A DNA stretch of 64,000 bases from a virus. The notes beneath the pieces were generated by a model, which was given only the letters and a program-made list of their open reading frames with translations, was not told where the DNA came from and made no database searches. Positions 31,326 through 38,576 of the stretch are shown one piece after another. The stretch is taken from IMG/VR virus record IMGVR_UViG_3300042391_000692, positions 1 through 64,000 of that record. One strand, given 5' to 3'. Positions within the stretch are counted from its first letter, which is position 1. Each line of letters begins with the position of its first letter. A program made the position numbers and the translations under genes.

Positions 31326-32548
31326 GTTATCCTATAAGTGTTTTTTAAATTAACGTAACAGCCGTTGAGTGACTTGGTACCGGCAATTTCGTCCCAGTGC
31401 TTGGGTGCAATGGTTTTTACATGATTCCTAAGCCACGCAAACCCTCGTGCATAATAATTTTGTCCTAGATCAGGAGACAAACTATTCCATAACCATTCGT
31501 CACGTTGTGGCCAACTGGTGCATAATGGTTTTTTAGCCACAACAGCATCGGGCATCCAATCTTGGTAAATTAACCTGTGCATTCCGCCCATGGTCAAGGT
31601 ATAAGGTTTGTTGTTGTGGGTAAAATACACCGCTGCCAATCCTGCTGTGTCGTTAAACGAAAGGTGCAGAGATCTTGAAATTTTGCCTTCAACTACATGT
31701 TTACCATCACAGTGGCCTGGGTCAAATTTTTCACAGTAGTTTTTGATCACATGCGCTTGTTTGCAAGGCAACATTGGAAAATCAGCACCCCAATAAAAGT
31801 ACTCGTCGTATTCGCCAGGTCGATTCAGCATCTGAGCATAGCCACTAACGCCGTGATCAAGTCCATCTCTAAAATTAACAAACCAATCTGTGCCTTGCTG
31901 TGTTATCATGGGCTTTTCAATTCCCCAAATAAAACACAGGCGTTTACCTTGATTGATGATATTGGCGTAGTCGGGTATGTCCTGTCTAAATTGATGTCTT
32001 GACAAAGTAACTGGAGAGAAGTAATTGTTGACTCTGTAAAAGTGATCCCAGCGAGTGTTGTAATCCTTTAACAGTTTGATTTCCATGTCAGTAATATCAA
32101 CCAGTCGATGTTTAGTGTTGCGATACACAGGATTGTTAGCCAGCAACTGCTGGGTGATTGGTATACTAGTCTGTGCTAGCTCTTCATGAAAAAAAGTGGT
32201 CTTGTCATCGTGTGCGGCTTTCATGTTGGTGTACTGCGCAATCTCATCTATAAAGATATTGTTGCGTACAAAGGTCTGCAGGATATTGTGACTGTCAGCA
32301 CCGCCACTAAACCACAGCACAATGTAATCATACTGATCTCTAATTTGCCTAGCACGTTGCTCGTACCAAAAATCTAAACTGCCCGGAGGTTCCTGGGACC
32401 AGTCAACGGATTGATAGGTGTCTTGATTGTAGTGCCATTCTACTGGCAGTTTTGATTGTGCGCTGTGCTCAATTGCTTCTAGTTTGCTGTAGGTTTTACG
32501 TGGACCCACAGTGTAGAATCCATATCGATCGCGATTGTCTAGAGACAT
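31322..32548 (-). CDS. PP-loop ATP pyrophosphatase-like protein B
   Basis: 408 aa from MSLDNRDRYGFYTVGPRKTY; the ATG is one base past the TctC-like stop (TGATATG), better than the longer frame inside that gene. PP-loop SGGADS at residues 81-86 in VLWFSGGADSHNIL. Paralogous to the protein at 28531 over the whole N-terminal third. Four-base overlap with the halogenase. Chemistry as for that gene; substrate unknown. Confidence 0.72.
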   Translation of the reverse strand: MSLDNRDRYGFYTVGPRKTYSKLEAIEHSAQSKLPVEWHYNQDTYQSVDWSQEPPGSLDFWYEQRARQIRDQYDYIVLWFSGGADSHNILQTFVRNNIFIDEIAQYTNMKAAHDDKTTFFHEELAQTSIPITQQLLANNPVYRNTKHRLVDITDMEIKLLKDYNTRWDHFYRVNNYFSPVTLSRHQFRQDIPDYANIINQGKRLCFIWGIEKPMITQQGTDWFVNFRDGLDHGVSGYAQMLNRPGEYDEYFYWGADFPMLPCKQAHVIKNYCEKFDPGHCDGKHVVEGKISRSLHLSFNDTAGLAAVYFTHNNKPYTLTMGGMHRLIYQDWMPDAVVAKKPLCTSWPQRDEWLWNSLSPDLGQNYYARGFAWLRNHVKTIAPKHWDEIAGTKSLNGCYVNLKNTYRIT

Positions 32549-32549
32549 A

Positions 32550-33452
32550 TCAACGTCGAACGCCTTGGGCGGCTTGTTGCCAGTGCCTATTTTCCTGGGC
32601 AAAACGTTTTTCCACTTCGGCAAGACTGAGAACAGGGGTTGACAAATATGCATTGGCCTGACGTTGTTGTATGCCTGAGTCTGTGGCCAGCACCTCTAGG
32701 TCTCGACGATATTGAGCAATATCTGCCTCTGGAGTAGCGGCAGGCACCAGTAACCAAAGATTGAGCACAAAATTTTCTAGTCCACGCATGCCAAGGCTGG
32801 CAAATGTGGGAATGCCTCGATGACTGCGAGTGCCTGTAATAGCGATTGGAAACAGTTGTCCACCATCAATCCAGCCTTCGCTATCAGCCAAGAATTCACT
32901 GGTTAGATCAATGTGTCCGCCTATAGCATCACGTGTGGCTTCGATGCCTCCAGGATAAAACGCCAACACCAGTTCAGTGTTGGGAAGATGTTGTTGCATG
33001 GCAATGGCCATAAGATGCGATATACTGCCCGGAACAACCCCAATGGTCAATGTGCGTTGTTGGCGTAGTTCAGCCCAGCTACGATATTTTTTGCTCATTA
33101 ATACCGGCGCTTGGTCGCCAGCAAACATCATGATAGGACGGAACTGTTCAACTCGATGCGCTTCAGTTTCTTTAAACAGCAAAGGCCTGATCATAAAACT
33201 GCTGGATGCGGCCAGCACTTCTGGACGCTGTGCATTGGCCACAGAGTTTGCGGCAATACTACCACCAGCACCTGGCCGGGTTGCAAACACATAGGTGCGT
33301 TGTGTCTGTGTTTTGTTGGCCAGTGCAGTGCCTTGTCGCAACACATTGGCTGTATTGCTACCGGGACTGAATCCCCATACCACTGAAACAGTTTCAGCAC
33401 TGGCGGTCACTGCCATCACACTCAAAATCAAAGTTAATAAAAATTTATTCAT
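32550..33452 (-). CDS. TctC/Bug-like substrate-binding protein, second copy
   Basis: 300 aa from MNKFLLTLILSVMAVTASAE, a clear signal peptide; GGAGAA precedes it. VSVVWGFSPGSNTANVL and FATRPGAGGSIAANSV occupy the positions of the family's PGGxxD and NKxGAG blocks, but the usual aspartate contact is changed (SNTAN), so the ligand may differ. Heads the halogenase/PP-loop run, spaced by one base. Its presence there suggests import or sensing of the small molecule that the downstream enzymes modify (inference). Confidence 0.8.
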   Translation of the reverse strand: MNKFLLTLILSVMAVTASAETVSVVWGFSPGSNTANVLRQGTALANKTQTQRTYVFATRPGAGGSIAANSVANAQRPEVLAASSSFMIRPLLFKETEAHRVEQFRPIMMFAGDQAPVLMSKKYRSWAELRQQRTLTIGVVPGSISHLMAIAMQQHLPNTELVLAFYPGGIEATRDAIGGHIDLTSEFLADSEGWIDGGQLFPIAITGTRSHRGIPTFASLGMRGLENFVLNLWLLVPAATPEADIAQYRRDLEVLATDSGIQQRQANAYLSTPVLSLAEVEKRFAQENRHWQQAAQGVRR

Positions 33453-33999
33453 TGTCATTATTCTCCACAGGGATCCACCCCAATTTAAAAAAATCCTCTT
33501 GGATCTCGTCAGTGACATGACCTTCGCCCACAAAGTGTTTGTCATACCACTCAATTCTTGCTCGTTGCTCACTAGTCAACTCCGCATCATCTGTTGCGGC
33601 ACCACCACGTATGCCCGAACAATACCAGTCCATGTAGTCGCCTTGTTCACGCATGTCGGCCACAATACCCCCGGCGTAGCGCCACGAGCACGACCAAGTT
33701 TGGCCCTTCAACAATGGCCACACTGCGTTGCGTTGCCAGTCTTGATTGCACAAGGCCGCGTAGATGTTTTGTGCATACTCTTCTCGTGCTTTGGCCTTGG
33801 CACAGATCCACTCGGTACTGCGTAGATCGTATTCAAGATTGTTTTTCTTCCACTCCTCGTCAGCGTCGCGGGCAAGATCATGTGCCTTGGCATCTTCGTA
33901 CATGTTCAAGTAATCCTGATTGGGCTCCTCGCCAGTTTCTTCACAGCGTTTGATATAGTTTTCTGCTTGAAAGGTATGACGTTCTTTGCTACGATTCAT
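33445..33999 (-). CDS. Conserved phage protein of 184 aa, unknown
   Basis: Charged, helical N-terminus (MNRSKERHTFQAENYIKRCE) and Trp/Tyr-rich C-terminal half with WSCSWRYAGGIVADMREQGDY. Recalled from other myoviruses as unnamed. Overlaps the TctC-like gene by eight bases. Confidence 0.68.
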   Translation of the reverse strand: MNRSKERHTFQAENYIKRCEETGEEPNQDYLNMYEDAKAHDLARDADEEWKKNNLEYDLRSTEWICAKAKAREEYAQNIYAALCNQDWQRNAVWPLLKGQTWSCSWRYAGGIVADMREQGDYMDWYCSGIRGGAATDDAELTSEQRARIEWYDKHFVGEGHVTDEIQEDFFKLGWIPVENNDNE

Positions 34000-34012
34000 G
34001 TGTGTTTTTGTT

Positions 34013-34098
34013 TGGTACCAGAGACGGGACTCGAACCCGTATGCCCTTGCGAGCGGCAGATTTTAAGTCTGCTGTGTATACCATTCCACCACTCTGGC
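34013..34098 (-). tRNA. tRNA-Leu(TAA), CCA encoded
   Basis: Acceptor GCCAGAG/CTCTGGT, anticodon arm GCAGA-CTTAAAA-TCTGC, normal long variable arm. Confidence 0.93.
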
Positions 34099-34107
34099 GA
34101 GTGTTTG

Positions 34108-34284
34108 TTAACCGCCTCGGCCGGCTGCTTTGCGAACTGGTTTACCTGCGGGTGCTAGCGGAGCAGAACGTTTGGCGGCCTTTTGCTGAGTCTTTGATAA
34201 CTTTGCATCAGGATGCGCAGAGGCATTCTTTCGATCTAGTGCTTGTTTCACTGCTGTGATAAAAGGTACTGGCGTTTTTGACAT
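34108..34284 (-). CDS. Small basic protein, 58 aa
   Basis: Opens MSKTPVPFITAVKQALDRKN and has a Lys/Ala/Pro/Arg-rich tail (KPVRKAAGRGG), so likely nucleic-acid binding and disordered. Between tRNA-Leu and a conserved phage gene, same strand. No family recognised. Confidence 0.55.
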   Translation of the reverse strand: MSKTPVPFITAVKQALDRKNASAHPDAKLSKTQQKAAKRSAPLAPAGKPVRKAAGRGG

Positions 34285-34297
34285 TGTTGCTCCAAGT

Positions 34298-34531
34298 TTA
34301 TTTAGCGGTCAGTTGTGCCCAGGCCAACCATTGCTTAAATGCATTATACACTGTTTCTGCTTCTTTGTCATCCACTGGCACTCGAACTCCACGTACATAG
34401 AATCCTTCTGGAGTGACCTTTATCATTTCATCTCCATCATTTAATGTCCATGAAATTGTATTGTTATGATACAAGCCTTCGGTACTGCCGCCCATGTCTA
34501 CCTGTAGTGTCTGCGGTTTGATAGGTGTCAT
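34298..34531 (-). CDS. Conserved small phage protein, 77 aa
   Basis: Starts MTPIKPQTLQVDMGG (ATG 34531, directly after tRNA-Arg). Contains ISWTLNDGDEMIKVTPEGFY followed by VRGVRV and AFKQWL, a pattern recalled in many T4-like phages, function unknown. Confidence 0.7.
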   Translation of the reverse strand: MTPIKPQTLQVDMGGSTEGLYHNNTISWTLNDGDEMIKVTPEGFYVRGVRVPVDDKEAETVYNAFKQWLAWAQLTAK

Positions 34532-34540
34532 GCTAGTCCT

Positions 34541-34615
34541 TGGTCCGGCGTGCAAGAATCGAACTCACATTCAAGAGGTAGAAGCTCTTTGTATTATCCA
34601 TTATACTAACGCCAG
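34541..34615 (-). tRNA. tRNA-Arg(TCT), CCA encoded
   Basis: Acceptor CTGGCGT/ACGCCGG, anticodon arm AAGAG-CTTCTAC-CTCTT. Reads AGA/AGG. Confidence 0.92.
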
Positions 34616-34617
34616 GT

Positions 34618-34692
34618 TGGTGGGACCACTTGGAATTGAACCAAGACTCAATCGATTATGAGTCGACTGCTTTACCATTAAGCTATGATCCC
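34618..34692 (-). tRNA. tRNA-Met or Ile2 (CAT), second elongator-type copy
   Basis: Acceptor GGGATCA/TGGTCCC, anticodon arm GTCGA-CTCATAA-TCGAT. CCA encoded. Confidence 0.9.
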
Positions 34693-34701
34693 AATGATTG
34701 T

Positions 34702-34730
34702 ATTATAGCAGGAAAATTATTTAGTGTCAA
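34702..34730 (-). promoter_or_regulatory. Sigma70 promoter of the 34.0-34.7 kb tRNA operon
   Basis: Minus strand TTGACA, 17 bp ending TGC, TATAAT. Confidence 0.87.
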
Positions 34731-35097
34731 CAGTGCCGTCAGCCAGGTGGTCTTGCTTGATTTCAGTCACAGGGTGTCCCAGGATACGTGCAATTGAGTT
34801 TTTGTATGTGATTCGCTTGTTGTTGTGATCACGTATGGCAATTGCCCTGCGCCCAATTTCTGCCAAACTAAGCATTTGTTCAACGCCGGATTTGAGTTGC
34901 CATTCTAAATCCCAGATGGCATGGTGGATGTCGGTCATGGCCTGGATGTCTGCATCCAGCTCAGGACTTTGTGGTAGCTGACGGTATTTGTCTTCATACC
35001 AATCAAGTTCTACTTGGTTTGCACCATTGGTGCGTATGTGCTTTACTCTGGCAATGCAGAGTCGGTCTATTAGTTCAAGTGCGGGTAAAAATTCCAT
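34717..35097 (-). CDS. Conserved phage protein of 126 aa, unknown
   Basis: Helical, opens MEFLPALELIDRLCIARVKH and has DIHHAIWDLEWQLKSG; common in T4-like genomes as unnamed. Its own promoter is at 35118-35146. Its 3' end holds the promoter of the tRNA operon. Confidence 0.7.
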   Translation of the reverse strand: MEFLPALELIDRLCIARVKHIRTNGANQVELDWYEDKYRQLPQSPELDADIQAMTDIHHAIWDLEWQLKSGVEQMLSLAEIGRRAIAIRDHNNKRITYKNSIARILGHPVTEIKQDHLADGTVDTK

Positions 35098-35117
35098 AGT
35101 TCACCTTTAAAAATTTA

Positions 35118-35146
35118 TTATAACACGTATGTCAACCAGTGTCAAG
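35118..35146 (-). promoter_or_regulatory. Sigma70-type promoter
   Basis: Minus strand TTGACA, 17 bp, TATAAT, before the ATG at 35097. Confidence 0.85.
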
Positions 35147-35450
35147 CCTGTATCCAATTTACGCTGTCACGTTTTTCAATGCTTTCGTTGCCATCGTATT
35201 CGTTTACTTGAAACTGTGTTCCTTCAGGGATCCACTCAATTTGTAAATCATGCATACCACCATTGTAGATATCTGGGTACTTGAGCACAAGAAACGCTCG
35301 TAACTCGTCCCATTTTTCCTGTTCTACTAACTCAACTATGGCAGGATCAAACAAGATTTCTGGCCGGCTGGTATTCCAAGAGAACCATCCTGCACCATAG
35401 CCGGGCGAGTATAACACTGCTACCTTGCCATCACGTATAACCTTGTCCAT
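35142..35450 (-). CDS. Conserved phage protein of 102 aa, unknown
   Basis: Opens MDKVIRDGKVAVLYSPGYGA; GWFSWN and the acidic C-terminus EWIPEGTQFQVNEYDG are typical of a protein repeatedly seen in large phages and some bacteria without assigned role. Confidence 0.75.
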   Translation of the reverse strand: MDKVIRDGKVAVLYSPGYGAGWFSWNTSRPEILFDPAIVELVEQEKWDELRAFLVLKYPDIYNGGMHDLQIEWIPEGTQFQVNEYDGNESIEKRDSVNWIQA

Positions 35451-35452
35451 TT

Positions 35453-35566
35453 TTATTTTGTCACAATTCTATATCTTGAATGAGGGTATTTTGCTTGCAA
35501 CCACTCTAGCAATCCAGGCTCGTACGGTAACTCAATGGTGTTGTTGTAGTTGGCAATGTATGTCAT
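35453..35566 (-). CDS. Small protein, 37 aa
   Basis: MTYIANYNNTIELPYEPGLL then WLQAKYPHSRY. ATGA overlap with the upstream gene at 35563. Similar YEPGLLEWL(Q)xKYP peptides occur in phage operons; function unknown. Confidence 0.5.
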   Translation of the reverse strand: MTYIANYNNTIELPYEPGLLEWLQAKYPHSRYRIVTK

Positions 35567-35940
35567 TCTTCAACTCCTTCAACTTCCTCTACGGGTTGAT
35601 TGGGAATGTTTTCTGTATCACCATCTTGTGCAACAACAAAGCCCATGCCTAACATTATTTCAGTTTCAAAAGGCGTGCAGTGAGGGCGAAACACAAACAG
35701 TCTACAAGTGAGATTATCTTGGCTGTAGTAAATCCTGTATCTAACCGATTCTATGCCCAAAGTGTCAGCCAGTTCCTGCGATGAGAATGTTTCAGGCCAA
35801 GACTCGTTCACACTGGCCCGGGTCTTTTCAAAGTAGAAGTCCTGCATACGTTGTACACCAGAACCCCTGCCCCAAAATGCATTTTGCTTGCACCATGCAA
35901 TCTTGCGGTCTAGCATTTCTGTTGTGATTTCATTGATCAT
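35563..35940 (-). CDS. Hypothetical protein of 125 aa
   Basis: Opens MINEITTEMLDRKIAWCKQN; aromatic, acidic tail (EEVEGVEE). ATGA overlaps both sides. No family recognised. Confidence 0.6.
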   Translation of the reverse strand: MINEITTEMLDRKIAWCKQNAFWGRGSGVQRMQDFYFEKTRASVNESWPETFSSQELADTLGIESVRYRIYYSQDNLTCRLFVFRPHCTPFETEIMLGMGFVVAQDGDTENIPNQPVEEVEGVEE

Positions 35941-36101
35941 TCTTCAACTCCGAAATGTTCTTTGATCCTACGGTTAATCTCCGCTAATACCTCTTCGGTA
36001 ACATCTTTGACCTCGCCTGTTGGAACACAAGGTTCACATTCCCAAGTGCAGATTGTTTTACTTTTTCCATCTTGCTCAACCACAACCGATAGTTTCATCA
36101 T
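35937..36101 (-). CDS. Small protein ending KEHFGVEE, 54 aa
   Basis: MMKLSVVVEQDGKSKTICTW with CTWECEPC (possible metal site). The C-terminal tail RRIKEHFGVEE matches the ends of the proteins at 36098 and 36492, marking a tandem family or a shared tail module. Confidence 0.55.
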   Translation of the reverse strand: MMKLSVVVEQDGKSKTICTWECEPCVPTGEVKDVTEEVLAEINRRIKEHFGVEE

Positions 36102-36298
36102 TCAACTCCGAAATATTTTTTGATAGCATTCATATGATAATCTTCGTTGTAGCCACCGACATTTTTTACGGCCTGGATACATTCCCGCACAATCAACTCG
36201 GCAAACTTTGGTACGTCAAAACTTTGATTGCGGTCATATATATCGGGATCGCTTCTAAAGCCGCATTGTTCAGCAAGTAGTTTGATTTGTTCATTCAT
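36098..36298 (-). CDS. Small phage protein, 66 aa, KFAELIV family
   Basis: MNEQIKLLAEQCGF, KFAELIVRECI and tail IKKYFGVE. Clearly paralogous to the protein at 36492. Widespread in phages, no known function. Confidence 0.68.
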   Translation of the reverse strand: MNEQIKLLAEQCGFRSDPDIYDRNQSFDVPKFAELIVRECIQAVKNVGGYNEDYHMNAIKKYFGVE

Positions 36299-36495
36299 TT
36301 TGTAAACCTCGGCATGTTAGCAGTACCGCCAGCGTATTCAAAACTTGTCAACATGGGCAACAAACCCGCTAGATCCTCTGCAGGATGACGTTCAATCACA
36401 GTCATAGCATCACCGTCTTTGAGCATAAAGTACAATTTCTCAGTACCTTCTTCAATTTGATTTTGAAATATATGTTCTAAATCTTCAATGGTCAT
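36295..36495 (-). CDS. Small hypothetical protein, 66 aa
   Basis: MTIEDLEHIFQNQIEEGTEK; sits between two paralogous KFAELIV genes with ATGA-type overlaps. No family recognised. Confidence 0.6.
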   Translation of the reverse strand: MTIEDLEHIFQNQIEEGTEKLYFMLKDGDAMTVIERHPAEDLAGLLPMLTSFEYAGGTANMPRFTK

Positions 36496-36728
36496 TCTTT
36501 AACTCCGAAATGTTCTTTAACAAACAATTTAATTTCCTGAATTGGTAACTCGTCATCGTCACCATATCGTTTTATCATACTATGAATTAAATCTTGCACA
36601 ATCAACTCGGCGAACTTTTTGTATGCTACTTCACATTCCTCGGCACTCATCCATTTAGGCCAAGGGTTACCATTAAGGTCCACATACATTCCTGCTTCTT
36701 GAGCAAGTTGTTGAATTCGTTCGTTCAT
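36492..36728 (-). CDS. Small phage protein, 78 aa, KFAELIV family
   Basis: MNERIQQLAQEAGMYVDLNG, KKFAELIVQDLIHSM, tail VKEHFGVKE. Paralog of the protein at 36098; tandem duplication with divergence. Confidence 0.7.
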   Translation of the reverse strand: MNERIQQLAQEAGMYVDLNGNPWPKWMSAEECEVAYKKFAELIVQDLIHSMIKRYGDDDELPIQEIKLFVKEHFGVKE

Positions 36729-36994
36729 TACAAATCACCTTTGAGGGTGTGCCATACCTTGGGGTCACAACCCAAGTAGATGTGATACTTGACGTGATTG
36801 CGCCAGCGACTGAATCTATTTACTCGACCTTCAACCCAGTTGAACATACTGTCCCTGAACCATAGTGGGTTTACAATAGCAACTATCAGCAACACAGCCA
36901 AAAAGGGCATGCACACAATTACTGTAACCCAGTGAAAGGTCATGGCCCGATAAAAGCGGCCGCCTTCGGGTGTGAGTGTAATTTCTTTGTTCAT
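36728..36994 (-). CDS. Small membrane protein, 88 aa
   Basis: From MNKEITLTPEGGRFYRAMTF; one strong membrane segment at about 21-43 (WVTVIVCMPFLAVLLIVAIV) then a basic C-terminus. The longer upstream frame overlaps the acidic tail of the next gene and is not used. Confidence 0.6.
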   Translation of the reverse strand: MNKEITLTPEGGRFYRAMTFHWVTVIVCMPFLAVLLIVAIVNPLWFRDSMFNWVEGRVNRFSRWRNHVKYHIYLGCDPKVWHTLKGDL

Positions 36995-36995
36995 G

Positions 36996-37433
36996 TTATT
37001 CCTCTTCAAAACAGTCGTATTCTTCTTCCTCTTCCTCGTCACCAGTTTCAATTTGAACATGCCCAAACATCAGCAGGCCTTGATCTGATGACACTTCAAA
37101 AGGTTCTGTAAATTCAACAAACGCACCGAGTCCTTGCAAAAATTCTTTGGTGTATTCTGTGTCACGGATATCTTCAACACGGATGCAACCAATTGATCCA
37201 GAGTCCACATCGTGCATGGTGCCAACATTGGACCTGTAAGTACCGTCACCGTATGCAGTACCAAAGCTGGCAAAACAACGACCGTCCCGGAGTGTGAACT
37301 CGCCGTCAACCCCACGTCCAGGAGCACCCGGAGGGAAAAACAATTCGCAACATTCTTGCCATTCGGGGTGCATAACATAGCACAAGTCACCAATGTAGTA
37401 TCGTCCTGCGGGCATAGTCATGTTTATCACCAT
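36996..37433 (-). CDS. Conserved phage protein of 145 aa, unknown
   Basis: MPAGRYYIGDLCYVMHPEWQ near the start, GTAYGDGTY mid-protein and a polyglutamate tail (EEEEEEYD). Known widely in phages and some bacteria as an unnamed beta-rich protein. Start could also be the second Met eight bases in. Confidence 0.72.
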   Translation of the reverse strand: MVINMTMPAGRYYIGDLCYVMHPEWQECCELFFPPGAPGRGVDGEFTLRDGRCFASFGTAYGDGTYRSNVGTMHDVDSGSIGCIRVEDIRDTEYTKEFLQGLGAFVEFTEPFEVSSDQGLLMFGHVQIETGDEEEEEEYDCFEEE

Positions 37434-37660
37434 TCTTTCTTGTTGCCATTGGCTTCGTTGTCACGATAACCTGCGGTGTAGGCTACGATTTCATGTGCAG
37501 TCATCTGTGCCAACTCAATCTTTGGTGAGTTGTAACTGTCACCTACAAAGTAGTGAGGATTGTACTCACGACCGTAGTAGCTGTCTGCTTGTCCGCGATC
37601 ATAGGGACCTCCATGGCGTTCAGTGTAGTAACCAGTTTGTGTGTGTTCTAACAACATCAT
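37427..37660 (-). CDS. Small Tyr/Gly-rich protein, 77 aa
   Basis: MMLLEHTQTGYYTERHGGPY; AAGGAG precedes the ATG at 37660. Rich in Tyr, His, Gly. No family recognised. Confidence 0.6.
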   Translation of the reverse strand: MMLLEHTQTGYYTERHGGPYDRGQADSYYGREYNPHYFVGDSYNSPKIELAQMTAHEIVAYTAGYRDNEANGNKKEW

Positions 37661-37668
37661 TGAACTCC

Positions 37669-38040
37669 TTAAGCCGCTTTGCGGAAGTAACCATAGGGCA
37701 AGCCCTGGGTGAAACAAAAATATTCATGGTCGCCATTGGCGCCTTCGGCGTCTATGAGCCATGCAATCACACGCTCACGGTTGGTACCGGTGTGCATGAG
37801 ACTGGTAACACGATCTTCAAACTTCACAATGGCGTCAGCTTCAGCTACCTGACGATTGGCGTGTTCACGCTCGATCACAGAGCCCAGACTTGCAAACTCC
37901 ATCTCAAATTCTGCAAGAGTCCAGGTGCTGGTATCAACACCGCGGGGACGAACGCCATAGGCATCCTTGTACATGTCCCAGTACTGGCAAGCATACTGCT
38001 CGAGAGTGCTCATTTCTTCCCAGCTTTTGAACTCTTCCAT
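37669..38040 (-). CDS. Conserved phage protein of 123 aa
   Basis: From MEEFKSWEEMSTLEQYACQY; YWDMYKDAYGVRPRG and a later DxxxS acidic helix match an unnamed protein common in T4-like phages. Driven by the promoter at 38068-38096. Confidence 0.72.
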   Translation of the reverse strand: MEEFKSWEEMSTLEQYACQYWDMYKDAYGVRPRGVDTSTWTLAEFEMEFASLGSVIEREHANRQVAEADAIVKFEDRVTSLMHTGTNRERVIAWLIDAEGANGDHEYFCFTQGLPYGYFRKAA

Positions 38041-38067
38041 CTTTGGCTCCTTTGTGTCTATGTGTGT

Positions 38068-38096
38068 ATTATAGCAGATTGGGATTAATTGGTCAA
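38068..38096 (-). promoter_or_regulatory. Sigma70-type promoter
   Basis: Minus strand TTGACC, 17 bp ending TGC, TATAAT. Confidence 0.85.
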
Positions 38097-38428
38097 ACAC
38101 CGCGAACATCTGTGTTCAAGTTGGGTCGGTGTGTGCGGATCAAGTCACGTTCAAATGTGTGTGCTTCAGTTTTACCGCGCATCACAGCCAAAACGTTCAC
38201 AGTAAAACCGCCAGTGCCACGCTCACGCATGCACTCATACAGTGCCCAAGATTTGTCTTCGCTACGTGAGCGATACAAGTGCTTCATGCAACGAGTCATC
38301 ACGCTCTTTTTCACAGTGCTTGCAGTCTTGGCAGTTACGCCAATGTAAAAATCGCTACCGCTTGTGAGCATGTAAACAATGTGAGTACGATCTGTACGTT
38401 TTTTACGGGCTACTGTTTTTGTGTTCAT
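38093..38428 (-). CDS. GIY-YIG-like nuclease domain protein
   Basis: 111 aa. HIVYMLTSGSDFYIGVTAKT has the spacing of the GIY-YIG strands (here VYM...YIG), followed by an R....H helix and FERDLIRTHRPNLN, as in small GIY-YIG proteins. Could be a stand-alone homing-type or repair nuclease. Basic N-terminus. Promoter at 38435-38463. Confidence 0.7.
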   Translation of the reverse strand: MNTKTVARKKRTDRTHIVYMLTSGSDFYIGVTAKTASTVKKSVMTRCMKHLYRSRSEDKSWALYECMRERGTGGFTVNVLAVMRGKTEAHTFERDLIRTHRPNLNTDVRGV

Positions 38429-38434
38429 GTGTAT

Positions 38435-38463
38435 ATTATAACCGATCTTGCGTTTTTGGTCAA
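38435..38463 (-). promoter_or_regulatory. Sigma70-type promoter
   Basis: Minus strand TTGACC, 17 bp, TATAAT. Confidence 0.83.
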
Positions 38464-38477
38464 CCAGTTTTCACATG

Positions 38478-38505
38478 AAAAGTAGTACTAAAAAGTACTA
38501 CTTTT
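38478..38505. terminator. Bidirectional terminator-like hairpin
   Basis: AAAAGTAGTACT-loop-AGTACTACTTTT, A/T-flanked on both sides; ends the very short transcript from the promoter at 38536 and shields the divergent gene. Confidence 0.65.
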
Positions 38506-38535
38506 TGGGGCTAAAAAGTGTTGTTTTTATGCTAC

Positions 38536-38564
38536 AGTATAAACGATCGGGGTATTTTGGTCAA
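38536..38564 (-). promoter_or_regulatory. Promoter facing a nearby terminator
   Basis: Minus strand TTGACC, 17 bp, TATACT; the terminator at 38478-38505 lies about 30 bases past the expected start. Confidence 0.6.
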
Positions 38565-38576
38565 GTAAATACCCCT

